Assembly (NCBI GenBank): GCA_963797255.1
Contig: CAWCOV010000035.1
Location: forward strand, 1-64,000
Source of the DNA: JANXZS01 sp963797255
Lineage (GTDB): Bacteria > Acidobacteriota > Terriglobia > Terriglobales > Acidobacteriaceae
Direction of reading: 5' to 3'
Length of the DNA stretch: 64,000 nucleotides
Shown here: piece by piece, positions 52,249 to 61,544 of the stretch
How the letters are laid out: each line of letters opens with the position of its first letter
Position numbering within the stretch: position 1 is the stretch's first letter
Translations under genes and position numbers: made by a program
Notes under the pieces: model-generated
What the model was told of the DNA's origin: nothing
The model's input: the letters and a program-made list of their open reading frames with translations, nothing else
Databases searched by the model: none

Positions 52249-53367
52249 TTGACTAGCGATCAAGGCAGGCAAGAGTTGGCTAAGAAAGCACCCAAGCGGC
52301 TATATCTCGTCCCAATTTTGTCCAAAGCGCTCGATATTCTCGAGCTCATGCAGATGGAGAAAGACTCCATTTCTCTCGAAGCTATTTATCAACGCACCAA
52401 GGTCTCCAAGACCACGGTTTATCGCATCCTCAAGACCTTCGTGCACCGCGGCTACCTTGCGCAGACGCAGGATGGGCACTACCGGCTGGTTTCACGTCCC
52501 AAGAAAATTCGATTCGGCTTCGCTGGCCAATCCGCGGAAATGCCGTTTTCTGAGGCGGTGACCGCCAGCCTGAAAGCTGCCGGTGCGGCGGCAGGAGTAG
52601 ACCTGCTCGTCCTCGACAATAAATATGACGCCGAGGTCGCCCTTAAGAATGCTGACGAGTTCGTCAGGCAGGGCGTGGATTTGATCGTCGAATTCCAGAC
52701 GGAACAGGAAGTCGCGCCCATCATCGCGAACAAAATCGCGGCAGCCAGCATCCCCATGATCGCTCTTGAAATGCCCCACCCACATTCAACCTATTTCGGC
52801 GTGGACAATTATCGCGTTGGATTTGAGGCCGGAGACGTACTCGCGAAGTTCGCCGTAGCGGAATGGAAATCGCAGGTGGACTGGATAATTGGGATCGAGC
52901 ACCATGAGGCCGGCCCTACCGTTCAAAGCCGTATTACAGGTGCGTTTGAGGCAGTTCGCAACCAGTTGCCGGACATACCCGTTGAATGCTTTGTCAGGCT
53001 CGACGCCCGCGGTTTGCGGGATAAAAGTTACAAATTGGTGTATGACTTTCTCCGTCGCCATCCCAAGGACAAACGCGTTCTCCTGGCTGCGACAAACGAC
53101 ACCGTCGCCCTGGGCGCACTCCAGGCAGCGAGGGAATTGAAACGCGAAAAGCATCTGGCGATCGTTGGCCAGGATTGCCTCCCGGAAGCCATGACCGAGA
53201 TTGAGGCGCCACGAAGCTGCTTCCTGGGCTCGGTCTCCCATGAGGTTGAGGCCTATGGCCCCGAACTCATTTCGCTCGGTCTGGCGATCCTCCGTGGGCA
53301 AACCGTACCTCCTTATAACTATGCGTCCTACCGCACCGTCACTCAGGAGTCGTTGGTGAGGGACTAG
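52249..53367 (+). CDS. Transcriptional regulator: IclR-like winged helix fused to a periplasmic-binding-protein sugar domain
   Basis: A 372-residue regulator with an unusual make-up. The N-terminal 80 residues are a winged helix of the IclR kind (ALDILELMQMEKDSISLEAIYQ then SKTTVYRILKTFVHRGYLAQ and YRLV). The rest is a type I periplasmic-binding-like domain (AAGVDLLVLDNKYDAEVALKNADEFVRQGVDLI, GVDNYRVGFEAGDVLA, LAIVGQD), as found in LacI regulators and in ribose-binding proteins. It likely senses a sugar and controls the downstream rhamnose genes. Start is a TTG; the 158-base leader has no clear site. It precedes rhaI by 311 bases on the same strand. Confidence 0.78.
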   Translation: MTSDQGRQELAKKAPKRLYLVPILSKALDILELMQMEKDSISLEAIYQRTKVSKTTVYRILKTFVHRGYLAQTQDGHYRLVSRPKKIRFGFAGQSAEMPFSEAVTASLKAAGAAAGVDLLVLDNKYDAEVALKNADEFVRQGVDLIVEFQTEQEVAPIIANKIAAASIPMIALEMPHPHSTYFGVDNYRVGFEAGDVLAKFAVAEWKSQVDWIIGIEHHEAGPTVQSRITGAFEAVRNQLPDIPVECFVRLDARGLRDKSYKLVYDFLRRHPKDKRVLLAATNDTVALGALQAARELKREKHLAIVGQDCLPEAMTEIEAPRSCFLGSVSHEVEAYGPELISLGLAILRGQTVPPYNYASYRTVTQESLVRD

Positions 53368-53678
53368 CGCTTCGTCCCTCTTCTATTCTGAAGAATTTCC
53401 TCGACTTATCGCTCTTTGAGAGGAGAGGCTCCACTCGCCTTAAGCTGACAAATTCGGATGTGAAAAGGTCACGAAATTCCCTGTTCAGACATTGCTGTTG
53501 ATTGATTCTCCGGCGCGACATTCGCCCCAGGACTACGTTTCGCACGTTACTGGGAAGGGCTTATTTGTGCGCGAAAAATCGACCACTCTTCGATCCAAAA
53601 TTTACCATTGAATCTATTTCGCATTTGCCAACGTCAAGCTGATATAGTAACCCGCAAACAAAATCGAGGTCCACGACG
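53368..53678. other. Intergenic region before rhaI
   Basis: No gene. TATAGT at 53643-53648 could be the -10 of rhaI, without a good -35. No clear palindrome for the upstream regulator was found. Confidence 0.4.
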
Positions 53679-54860
53679 ATGCCCGAATATCCCGATAGGC
53701 TTGAGCAAGCACTCAACGATTTCGCAATTGAACTGCCTTCCTGGGGATTTGCGAATACGGGAACGAGATTTGGCAAGTTCCTGCAGGATATCGCCGCTTC
53801 GACCATCGAAGAGAAATTCGCAGACGCCGGACAGGTTCATCACTTTACCGGGAAGTGCCCGACGCTGGCTTTGCACGTCGAATGGGACGTGCCACAGGGA
53901 ACCTCCATTTCCCATGTGCGCGAATTGACGAGCCGTTATGGAGTTCGCGCTGGAGCCATTAACCCAAACCTCTTTCAGGACCAGATGTATAAGCACGGTT
54001 CCCTCTGCAATGAGTTGCCAGAGGTTCGCGCACACGCCCTCGATCACATTCTTTACTCCATCGAACTTGCCGAAGCGTTGCAGAGCCGCGACATCTCCCT
54101 CTGGTTTGCAGACGGATCGAACTATCCCGGCATGGCAAATATTCGCAAGCGTAAAGAATGGATGCAGGAAGGCCTGCGCAGTGCACACGAACATCTTTCG
54201 CCAGACCAGCGGCTGCTGGTCGAGTACAAGCCCTTCGAGCCCGCCTTCTACCACACCGATCTAGGCGACTGGGGAATGTCGTTCCTCCACGCCCGTAGTG
54301 CAGGACCGCAGGCACGCGTGCTCGTAGATACCGGCCACCACTACACATCTCAAAATATCGAACAAATTGTGGCCTGGCTGTTGAGCGAAGACATGCTGGG
54401 AGGATTCCATTTCAACGACCGCCGGTATGCTGACGACGATCTCACCCTCGGCTCCATCGATCCTTATCAGGTCTTTCGCATCTTCGCCGAGATTCGCCAC
54501 TTCGAGTGGGAAACCAAGTCCACAGCGGACATCGCTTACATGATCGATCAAAGTCATAACGTGAAGAACAAAATGGAAGCAATGATCCAGACCGTGACCA
54601 CCGCGCAGGAATTGTTCGCGAAAGCAGCTCTGCTGGATCACGAAGCCCTGGAATTCCATCGCAATCACCAGAACATCATCGACGCCGAAAATGTTTATAA
54701 AGATGCTTTCGCGACGGACGTCCGTCCCGTTCTCCGCGAGTGGCGTCGCGGTCATGGCCTTGCGGAAGAGCCCTTAATCGCGTTCCGCGAGAGTGGCTAC
54801 CTCGAAACAATTGCGAAACAACGCAAGGGCCGTAAAAAAGAATCGGCCGCGTACGCCTGA
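53679..54860 (+). CDS. rhaI: L-rhamnose isomerase (RhaI type)
   Basis: A 393-residue sugar isomerase of the xylose-isomerase-like TIM barrel group (Pseudomonas stutzeri-type L-rhamnose isomerase, not the RhaA of enterics). The landmarks are LALHVEWDVPQG, YGVRAGAINPNLFQDQ, SLWFADGSNYPG, LVEYKPFEPAFYHTDLGDWG, LVDTGHH and FHFNDRRYADDD, with metal-binding Glu, Asp and His residues in these motifs. It turns L-rhamnose into L-rhamnulose. The adjacent GH78 gene can supply rhamnose. No rhamnulokinase or aldolase is in the window. Confidence 0.88.
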   Translation: MPEYPDRLEQALNDFAIELPSWGFANTGTRFGKFLQDIAASTIEEKFADAGQVHHFTGKCPTLALHVEWDVPQGTSISHVRELTSRYGVRAGAINPNLFQDQMYKHGSLCNELPEVRAHALDHILYSIELAEALQSRDISLWFADGSNYPGMANIRKRKEWMQEGLRSAHEHLSPDQRLLVEYKPFEPAFYHTDLGDWGMSFLHARSAGPQARVLVDTGHHYTSQNIEQIVAWLLSEDMLGGFHFNDRRYADDDLTLGSIDPYQVFRIFAEIRHFEWETKSTADIAYMIDQSHNVKNKMEAMIQTVTTAQELFAKAALLDHEALEFHRNHQNIIDAENVYKDAFATDVRPVLREWRRGHGLAEEPLIAFRESGYLETIAKQRKGRKKESAAYA

Positions 54861-54906
54861 GTTCAACACATCAAGATCGACCGACGAATCTGCCGAGGAG
54901 CAGAGC

Positions 54907-57342
54907 ATGCAAGTGTTTAAAATCAATGAACGGAAGGCCGCGCGCTTCATCATCGCGGTCTTTTTCTTTTGCGTTTGCTGCGCAGGCGTCGCGCCCGCGC
55001 AGGATGCCACGCCCCGTGCAAAGTGGACAGCTTCGTGGATCTCTCACCCCACGGCACCCCTTCGCGAACCGATTGTTCTCCACTTCAAAAAGGCGTTCTC
55101 ACTCACCACGGTTCCCGCAAAATTCGTCGTGGAAGTCAGCGGCGATAATCGCTTCATCTTCTTCGTAAATGGGGAGCGCGTGGGCGACGGTCCGGCACGC
55201 GGCGATCTCGCAAACTGGCGGTATGAGACGTTTGATATTGCTTCCCACCTTAAAGCTGGCAATAACACACTCTCGGCAACAGTCTGGAATTTTGGCGTCT
55301 ACGCGCCTGTAGCGCAGATGAGCAATCGCACTGCCTTTCTCGTGCAGGGCGACACGGATGGCGAAGCCCTCGTCAATACAAACGATTCATGGATGGTGGA
55401 AGAAGAGCCGGGACAAATCGCGTTTCCTCGAGAAGCCCACGGCTTCTACGCCTACTTCGCCGCCGGCCCCGGGGAAACGCTCGACGCGGCCCGCTACGAT
55501 TGGGATTGGCTGCCCGCGGCTCAGAGCGGCTCTGGGCAATGGGTACATGCCAAGGGCGCAATTCGCGAAGTCATCTACCCCGATGGCTCCGTCGCCGCAT
55601 CGCGGCAGGAATCGGCTGACGCACCATGGGCGCTGGTGCCCGACACGCTTCCGCATATGAAGTATGAACTCGAAGACGCAGGGCACGTCGTGCGCACCGA
55701 TCTTCCCGTCGCCAACGACTTTCCTCGGAAGCAGGCTTCCATTCCCGCTCATTCGCACGTCCACATCATGATGGATCGCGAAAGTCTGACGACTGCGTAT
55801 CCTCGCATCGTCTTTAGCGGAGGCAGAGGCGCGCGCGTGGTGATCACCTACTCTGAAGCGCTCTATGACAAGGATCAGAAGAAAGGCAATCGCAACGATG
55901 TAGGCGACCGCCAGGCGCTGGGAATCACGGATTCCGTGTTGCCCGACGGCGGAGCGCACCGCGTATTCGAGCCCCTCTGGTGGCGCACATGGCGCTATGT
56001 GGATCTCAATATCGAGACATCCGACGAGCCGCTCACGCTCGAAAACTTCCAGGCATATTTCACCGCCTATCCCTACTCGCAACTCGCCGAGTTCAACTCG
56101 AGTGATCCTGACCTGAAGAAAATCTGGGACATCGGCTGGCATACAACCCAACTCGTCTCGCACGAAACATACATGGACACGCCCTACTACGAGCAGTTGC
56201 AGTATGTCGGCGATACGCGCATCGACCTGCTCACCACGTATGCAGTTACAGGCGATGAGAGATTGCCGCGTCAGGCGATTCGCGCATTTAACAGTTCGCG
56301 CGTACCAGAGGGCATAACCCAAAGCCGCTATCCATCAGCATTGCCACAATTTATTCCCCCGTTTTCCCTGCTCTGGATTGGCACCGTTCACGATTACTGG
56401 ATGAACCGTCCAGACACCGCATTCGTTCAAGAGCAACTCGCCGGTACACGCACCGTGCTCAACTGGTATGAAGGATATCTCCAGCCGGACGGCCTGTTGC
56501 GAAAGAACCCGTGGTGGAATTTCGTGGATTGGGTAGAAGGCAAAGCCGATTTCCCATCCTTTGATTCAAAGGGAGAATCCTGTCTCCTCACGCTGCATCT
56601 CATCGGAGCGTTGCAGGAAGCGGCTGACCTCGAAAACGCGCTCGGAGATAAGCAGCGGGCAGCTCACTATCAGCAGTTGAATACCAAGGCGACTAGTGGA
56701 GTTACCACCGGCTGCTGGGATAATCAGCGTCAGCTGATCGCAGATTCACCGGCCCGCGACTTCTACAGCCAACAGTCCAATGCCTTGGCAGTTCTCTACG
56801 ATGTCATCCCCAAAGACAAACAGCCTGCGGTGATGAAACATATCCTCGCGCAGGATTTCAATAAGTCGAATCCCGAAGCGCCTCTGATTGAGGCTAGCTA
56901 TTACTTCAAATTCTACGTCGTCCGCGCAATGGATCACGCGGGCATGGGTGACCAATACCTGCAATATCTGCAGCCGTGGCGCGATCTTCTGCCCATGGGC
57001 TTTTCCACCTGGCCTGAGAGCCTGGGCGAAACTCGATCTGATTCTCACGCGTGGAGCGCGCACCCCACCTATCACCTCATTGCGATAGTTGCCGGCATTC
57101 AATCCGCGGAACCGGGCTTCAAAACGGTTCGAATCGCTCCGCACATTGGATCGCTGACATCGGCAAATGCAACATACCTGCACCCAAAGGGAAAGATCTC
57201 GACAACTTACACTGTTGATTCCGGAAAGGTAAAGGCTGTCGTCGAACTGCCGCCTGGGCTGTCCGGAACTTTCGTGTGGCTCTCAACCACGCAGCCTCTG
57301 CACCCTGGTCACAACGAGATCAGCGTGCCCATTTCGAAATAG
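54907..57342 (+). CDS. Secreted alpha-L-rhamnosidase, GH78
   Basis: An 811-residue exported enzyme. The signal peptide (ARFIIAVFFFCVCCAGVAPAQ) precedes an N-terminal carbohydrate-binding-like beta domain (KWTASWISHP and VVEVSGDNRFIFFVNGERVGDGP), then the (alpha/alpha)6 catalytic domain with DTPYYEQLQYVGDTRIDLLTTYAVTGDERL, WNFVDW and GETRSDSHAWSAHPTYHL near the end; this is the GH78 pattern. It cuts rhamnose from polysaccharides or glycosides. GAGGAG lies eight bases before the ATG at 54907. It is 46 bases behind rhaI and probably in the same transcript. Confidence 0.88.
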   Translation: MQVFKINERKAARFIIAVFFFCVCCAGVAPAQDATPRAKWTASWISHPTAPLREPIVLHFKKAFSLTTVPAKFVVEVSGDNRFIFFVNGERVGDGPARGDLANWRYETFDIASHLKAGNNTLSATVWNFGVYAPVAQMSNRTAFLVQGDTDGEALVNTNDSWMVEEEPGQIAFPREAHGFYAYFAAGPGETLDAARYDWDWLPAAQSGSGQWVHAKGAIREVIYPDGSVAASRQESADAPWALVPDTLPHMKYELEDAGHVVRTDLPVANDFPRKQASIPAHSHVHIMMDRESLTTAYPRIVFSGGRGARVVITYSEALYDKDQKKGNRNDVGDRQALGITDSVLPDGGAHRVFEPLWWRTWRYVDLNIETSDEPLTLENFQAYFTAYPYSQLAEFNSSDPDLKKIWDIGWHTTQLVSHETYMDTPYYEQLQYVGDTRIDLLTTYAVTGDERLPRQAIRAFNSSRVPEGITQSRYPSALPQFIPPFSLLWIGTVHDYWMNRPDTAFVQEQLAGTRTVLNWYEGYLQPDGLLRKNPWWNFVDWVEGKADFPSFDSKGESCLLTLHLIGALQEAADLENALGDKQRAAHYQQLNTKATSGVTTGCWDNQRQLIADSPARDFYSQQSNALAVLYDVIPKDKQPAVMKHILAQDFNKSNPEAPLIEASYYFKFYVVRAMDHAGMGDQYLQYLQPWRDLLPMGFSTWPESLGETRSDSHAWSAHPTYHLIAIVAGIQSAEPGFKTVRIAPHIGSLTSANATYLHPKGKISTTYTVDSGKVKAVVELPPGLSGTFVWLSTTQPLHPGHNEISVPISK

Positions 57343-57395
57343 AGCGCTCCGTAAATTTGCGGTGTAGCTTGCAGTGACATATGTTTCACGCTCGC

Positions 57396-57420
57396 AGAAG
57401 GCGCTCACACGGCGCCTTCT
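57396..57420 (+). terminator. Hairpin between GH78 and esterase genes
   Basis: AGAAGGCGC / GCGCCTTCT, perfect 9 bp with a 7-base loop, 13 bases before the esterase ATG. T-run is weak (CGTCTT), so it may attenuate more than stop. Confidence 0.45.
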
Positions 57421-57433
57421 CGTCTTACGGAGA

Positions 57434-58333
57434 ATGAGATTGCCCGGTCTAAAATTCACCTTTCTGCTTATGACCCTTTTCACGTCCACTCTTCTCGCCC
57501 AACCGGCCACCCCGCCTAAAACTGCTTTGTTGTGGCCGAATGGAGCACCCGGCGCATTGGGGACCGCCCCCGCAGATCAGCCGCGATTGACGCTCTACCC
57601 TGCCATCGCTGTGCCCGGCCGCGAAACGCATACCGCCGTACTCGTTATTCCCGGCGGCGCGTATGCCATGTTGGCGACGGATCACGAGGGCGTGCAGATC
57701 GCAAGATGGCTCAACAATCTCGGCGTCTCCGCCTTCATGCTGGAGTACCGTCTCGGACCCCGCTACCACCATCCCATCGAACTTGGCGATGCATCGCGAG
57801 CGCTTCGTTGGGTTCGCAGCCATGCGGCTGAATTTAATTTTGATGCGAATCGCGTTGGTGTTTGGGGATTCTCCGCCGGCGGCCATCTTGCTTCCACCTT
57901 GGGGACACACTTCAAAGCAGGCGACCCTTCATCGACCGATCCCATCGAGCGCGTCAGCAGTCGGCCCGACTTTATGATCCTCACCTATCCAGTAATTGGC
58001 CCAGTAGGTCCCGCTTCTGAACGCTCATTTGACAATTTGCTCGGCGAGCATCCAGATCCCGCGCTCGTTGAAGAGCTTTCTAACGATAAGCATGTCACCG
58101 CCGACACGCCTCCGGCATTTCTTGTTCACACCGATGCCGACAAGGCTGTCTGGCCTGAAAACAGTGTCACGTTCTATCTCGCGTTACGACGTGCAGGCGT
58201 GCCTGCGGAGTTGCACGTGTTTCAAAACGGCGATCATGGGTTTGGCCTCGCACAGTACGATGCGGTACTCTCCGCCTGGTCCAGCCTGCTGGCGAATTGG
58301 CTGCGTGTTCGCGGACTGCTGCATACGAATTAA
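57434..58333 (+). CDS. Secreted alpha/beta-hydrolase (carbohydrate esterase-like)
   Basis: A 299-residue exported hydrolase of the group often labelled acetyl xylan esterase or BD-FAE. A signal peptide (KFTFLLMTLFTSTLLAQ) precedes the fold: VLVIPGGAYAMLATDHEG, then the nucleophile GFSAGG, the Asp in LVHTDADKAVWPENS and His in NGDHGFGLAQ. It most likely removes acetyl or feruloyl groups from plant polysaccharide. GGAGA overlaps the space just before the ATG at 57434; a longer frame starts upstream. It follows GH78 and precedes an SGNH hydrolase gene. Confidence 0.85.
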   Translation: MRLPGLKFTFLLMTLFTSTLLAQPATPPKTALLWPNGAPGALGTAPADQPRLTLYPAIAVPGRETHTAVLVIPGGAYAMLATDHEGVQIARWLNNLGVSAFMLEYRLGPRYHHPIELGDASRALRWVRSHAAEFNFDANRVGVWGFSAGGHLASTLGTHFKAGDPSSTDPIERVSSRPDFMILTYPVIGPVGPASERSFDNLLGEHPDPALVEELSNDKHVTADTPPAFLVHTDADKAVWPENSVTFYLALRRAGVPAELHVFQNGDHGFGLAQYDAVLSAWSSLLANWLRVRGLLHTN

Positions 58334-58403
58334 GATGAGCAAAAATTTATCTCTCAGCCGGCTGCAAAGCCTGTTCAGCACATTCGAGTCACGTGGAGGA
58401 AGT

Positions 58404-59681
58404 GTGAAACCGCTACGATTGTCTTTTGCCACACTCATGTTCGTGGTCACATCTGTTTCAATCGCAGGAGCACAGACATCCGCCCCCACCGGTAGCTCGA
58501 GTTTTGCACTGCACGATGGCGACAGCGTCACATTCTATGGCGACAGCATCACCGAGCAGCGAGAGTACACCGAGTATGTCGAGGAATATGTCCTTACACG
58601 CTTTCCTCAATGGAAAGTGACCTTCCATAACGCCGGAGTCGGTGGAGACAAGGTCAGCGGAGGCTCGGCTGGACCCATCGACCTTCGTCTTCAACGCGAC
58701 CTGCTTGCCGTGCGTCCAAATGTAGTCACCATCATGCTCGGCATGAACGACGGCTATTACCGCTCCACTCAGCCTGGCATCGTTTCGAGTTACATCGACG
58801 GCTACCGGCATATCGTAGACACCATCCAGAAGAATCTCCCGCAGTGCCGCATCACTCTCATTCAGCCAAGCCCGTTTGACGACATCACGCGCGAACCGGA
58901 ATTTCCCGGCGGCTATAACGCAGCTTTGCTTGTCTTCAGTGACGCCATAAGCCAGTTGGCGAAGGAAAGAAATTACGAACTCACCGACTTTAATGCGCCG
59001 GTGACGACAGTTTTGAAAACGCTAAATCAGAACGCACCGAACCTCGCACAGCAGGTGCTTCCCGATCGCGTCCACCCTGCAGAAGCAGGACACTGGATCA
59101 TGGCGGAAACCCTCCTCAAGCGCTGGAACGCGCCCGCAGCAGTGAGCTCCGTGACGTTAGCGGCTGTATCCAAGTCAGGCGCGGAAGCGCAAAACTCCGT
59201 TGTCACCGACCTGCGACGCGCTAAAGCTTCCTTGACCTGGACTCAACTCGACAGCGCATTGCCACTCCCGCTTCCTCCCGCCGAAGTGGATCCGGTGCTC
59301 GCTCTCGCAGTCAAGTTTTCTGACATCACAACCAGCCTGAATCAGCAGACACTTCAGATTCACGGACTGCCGACCGGTAACTACGACCTGCTCATCGACC
59401 AGCGCAAGATAGCAATGTTTTCTTCCGATGAGTTGAGCGGCAGCGTCAATCTGGCAACACTCGAAACACCCATGCTCGAACAGTCCCGCCTGGTTGCAGT
59501 CGACACTGAGAAGAAGAACAACCTCGAAGGTAGAAGATTCCAGATCATTAGCGCGTCCTCCACGGCTGAGGCATCAAAGACCGCAGCCGCACTCGCTCAA
59601 GCAATCATCGTTGCCACAGCCCGCCAACGCGCAGATTCACAGCCAAGGCCTCACCAGTTTAAAATCGTGCCACACCAGTAG
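58404..59681 (+). CDS. Secreted SGNH/GDSL hydrolase
   Basis: A protein of about 425 residues with a signal peptide (LRLSFATLMFVVTSVSIAGAQ) and the GDSL domain: block I FYGDSITEQ (the Ser nucleophile), block III-like NAGVGGDKVSGG, LGMNDGYY with block III Asn, and DRVHPAEAGH as block V with Asp-His. It is a carbohydrate or lipid esterase; the plant-polysaccharide setting favours removing acetyl groups from rhamnogalacturonan-like chains. The GTG at 58404 follows GGAGGA by three bases; an ATG at 58335, one base after the esterase stop, is the other option. Confidence 0.82.
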   Translation: MKPLRLSFATLMFVVTSVSIAGAQTSAPTGSSSFALHDGDSVTFYGDSITEQREYTEYVEEYVLTRFPQWKVTFHNAGVGGDKVSGGSAGPIDLRLQRDLLAVRPNVVTIMLGMNDGYYRSTQPGIVSSYIDGYRHIVDTIQKNLPQCRITLIQPSPFDDITREPEFPGGYNAALLVFSDAISQLAKERNYELTDFNAPVTTVLKTLNQNAPNLAQQVLPDRVHPAEAGHWIMAETLLKRWNAPAAVSSVTLAAVSKSGAEAQNSVVTDLRRAKASLTWTQLDSALPLPLPPAEVDPVLALAVKFSDITTSLNQQTLQIHGLPTGNYDLLIDQRKIAMFSSDELSGSVNLATLETPMLEQSRLVAVDTEKKNNLEGRRFQIISASSTAEASKTAAALAQAIIVATARQRADSQPRPHQFKIVPHQ

Positions 59682-59711
59682 CGCAGCATGAAGGCAAGTC
59701 GGAAGGTCACA

Positions 59712-60818
59712 ATGCCGAGGATGCAAAATGTTGAAGCTCCTTTCTTTTCAGACCAACCGAGCAAGACTAGGTTCGCCCGCGCTCTCGCCATCTTTGTCTT
59801 CTTCGCGTTGTGCGGCTCGCTCGTTGCACAGGACGAAAAAGGAGAAGCACTGCTGCAGGATGAGGCGCTTACGTCGAATCTTTTAAGCGCTCCGGGACCT
59901 ACGTTTCAAATCCCCGCTCGCCTGGTTTCCAAAACATGGAGCCTCATAGCTTACGGCGATATGCGATTTACGAATCCTGCCAACAACGAAGTTGCGAATC
60001 CGAAGGTGCGGCGATGGATCGTTGAACAAGTCGCGAGGGAGCATCCCGACGCAATTCTTTTATCCGGAGATGTTCCTTACCGGGGATCTGACAAGAACGA
60101 CTATGATGTGTATCGCACCGAGACGTCCATCTGGCGCGACCAGAATTTGCGCGTATTTCCCGCTCTCGGAAATCACGAGTTGCAGGCAGCTGAAATTCGC
60201 CAGCCATCCAATTGGTGGGCCGCATTTCCCGAGTTGAAAAATCGCCGTTGGTATTCAGTCGAATTCGACAACGCCTATATCATCGCTCTCGACTCTAATC
60301 TCTCGCTGAACCAAGGCAGCAAGCAAAGACAATGGCTTGACGACCAGCTTGCTCATCTTCCCAACTCCACAAAGTTTGTCTTCGTTTCCCTTCATCATCC
60401 CCCCGTGGCTGACGGGCTCAAAGATGATTCCTCTCACGATGTGCGTCCGAACGAACGGCAGCTAGCCGAGTTGCTGGAAAGATATACCGCCAAACCATCC
60501 GTCAAATTCATTGTTATCGCCGGCCACATTCACAACTACGAACGCTTTCTGCAAAAGGACGTGATCTACATCGTCTCCGGCGGTGGAGGAGCAAAGCCCT
60601 ACGAGGTAACTCGTACTCCGGCCGACCTTTACCAGGAGCACAGCTATCCCAATTTTCACTACATTAAGTTCAAGTGTGTGGGAGATAGTTTGACCGCGAC
60701 CATGCATCGTCTGCGCGATCCCGCCAGCAACTCTCCAGCATGGGATGTGAAGGATAGTTTCTTCGTCGCCGCCCCGCCCTCTCAAGTCAACTCTCACAAA
60801 ATTGCTAAGCAAGAATGA
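59712..60818 (+). CDS. Secreted metallophosphoesterase
   Basis: A 368-residue calcineurin-like phosphoesterase. The N-terminus is a signal-like segment (RFARALAIFVFFALCGSLVAQ). Metal motifs are in order: GDMRF, LSGDVPYRG, GNHE, then HHPP and GHIHNYE near the end, which are the five conserved blocks of the family (Asp, Asn, His). It cleaves phosphate esters in the periplasm, perhaps to free phosphate from sugar-phosphates or nucleotides. GGAAGG is five bases before the ATG at 59712; an earlier ATG at 59688 is less likely. Confidence 0.82.
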   Translation: MPRMQNVEAPFFSDQPSKTRFARALAIFVFFALCGSLVAQDEKGEALLQDEALTSNLLSAPGPTFQIPARLVSKTWSLIAYGDMRFTNPANNEVANPKVRRWIVEQVAREHPDAILLSGDVPYRGSDKNDYDVYRTETSIWRDQNLRVFPALGNHELQAAEIRQPSNWWAAFPELKNRRWYSVEFDNAYIIALDSNLSLNQGSKQRQWLDDQLAHLPNSTKFVFVSLHHPPVADGLKDDSSHDVRPNERQLAELLERYTAKPSVKFIVIAGHIHNYERFLQKDVIYIVSGGGGAKPYEVTRTPADLYQEHSYPNFHYIKFKCVGDSLTATMHRLRDPASNSPAWDVKDSFFVAAPPSQVNSHKIAKQE

Positions 60819-60846
60819 AAGAGCCCCGCATATCGCGAGGCTCTAT
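60818..60846 (-). terminator. Hairpin near lemA end
   Basis: AGAGCC...GGCTCT stem with inner CGC/GCG pairs. On the minus strand it is followed by TTTCATTC, so it may end the LemA transcript. Confidence 0.4.
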
Positions 60847-60878
60847 CAAACACTTTTACCTGAAGAAATTCCTGCCGA

Positions 60879-61457
60879 TTAAAACTTGACCGCAGGTGTC
60901 GCCCTCGAGCCTTCGCTCGCCGTGAAGTACGCGTTATTAGCGTGGAAGCCGCCAATGCCTGCCCAAATGCTGTTCGGAAACTGGCGGATGAATGTGTTGT
61001 AATCCTGCAGCGTCTCGTTATATCGACGACGCTCAACCGAGATGCGATTTTCCGTTCCCGCCAACTCATCCTGCAAACGCATAAAGTTTTGGTTGGACTT
61101 CAGTTCGGGATAATTTTCAGAGAGCGCCAGCAACCTGCCAAACGCCGAATCCAATTTCCCGTTTGCCTCAATCTTCGCCTGCGGATCACGCGCATTCAGC
61201 AAGCCCGCACGTGCATTCGCAATATCGCCGAACACGGTTTGCTCCTGCTTCGCATAACCCTTCACCGTTTCAACGAGGTTCGGAATAAGATCAGCGCGCC
61301 GCTGCAGAACGATGTCCACTTGCGACCACGCACTCTTCACAGCCTCGTCCTTCGCAACCATCTGGTTTTTGGCGCTGATATAGCTGCCTGCTATCAACAG
61401 CAAGACAATAAAAATAACGCCTACAACTGCTAAACCGATCCAAAGTCCGCGCTTCAT
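60879..61457 (-). CDS. LemA family membrane protein
   Basis: A 192-residue LemA protein. One N-terminal membrane helix (GLWIGLAVVGVIFIVLLLIAGSYI) is followed by the alpha-helical bundle with NQMVAKDEAVKSAWSQVDIVLQRRADLIPNLVETVKGYAKQE and QNFMRLQDELAGTENRISVERRRYNE, both hallmark stretches. Its role is not known, but it is often beside TPM-domain genes, as it is here. AAGGAG is nine bases before the ATG. It is the second gene of the TPM-LemA unit. Confidence 0.9.
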   Translation of the reverse strand: MKRGLWIGLAVVGVIFIVLLLIAGSYISAKNQMVAKDEAVKSAWSQVDIVLQRRADLIPNLVETVKGYAKQEQTVFGDIANARAGLLNARDPQAKIEANGKLDSAFGRLLALSENYPELKSNQNFMRLQDELAGTENRISVERRRYNETLQDYNTFIRQFPNSIWAGIGGFHANNAYFTASEGSRATPAVKF

Positions 61458-61544
61458 TCTTCCACTCTCCTTGTTCCGCCTGCTGATGCACTCAAGGGTT
61501 ACCGCACCCAAATCACGAAGTAGAACATACTAGGTTTGTATAGC

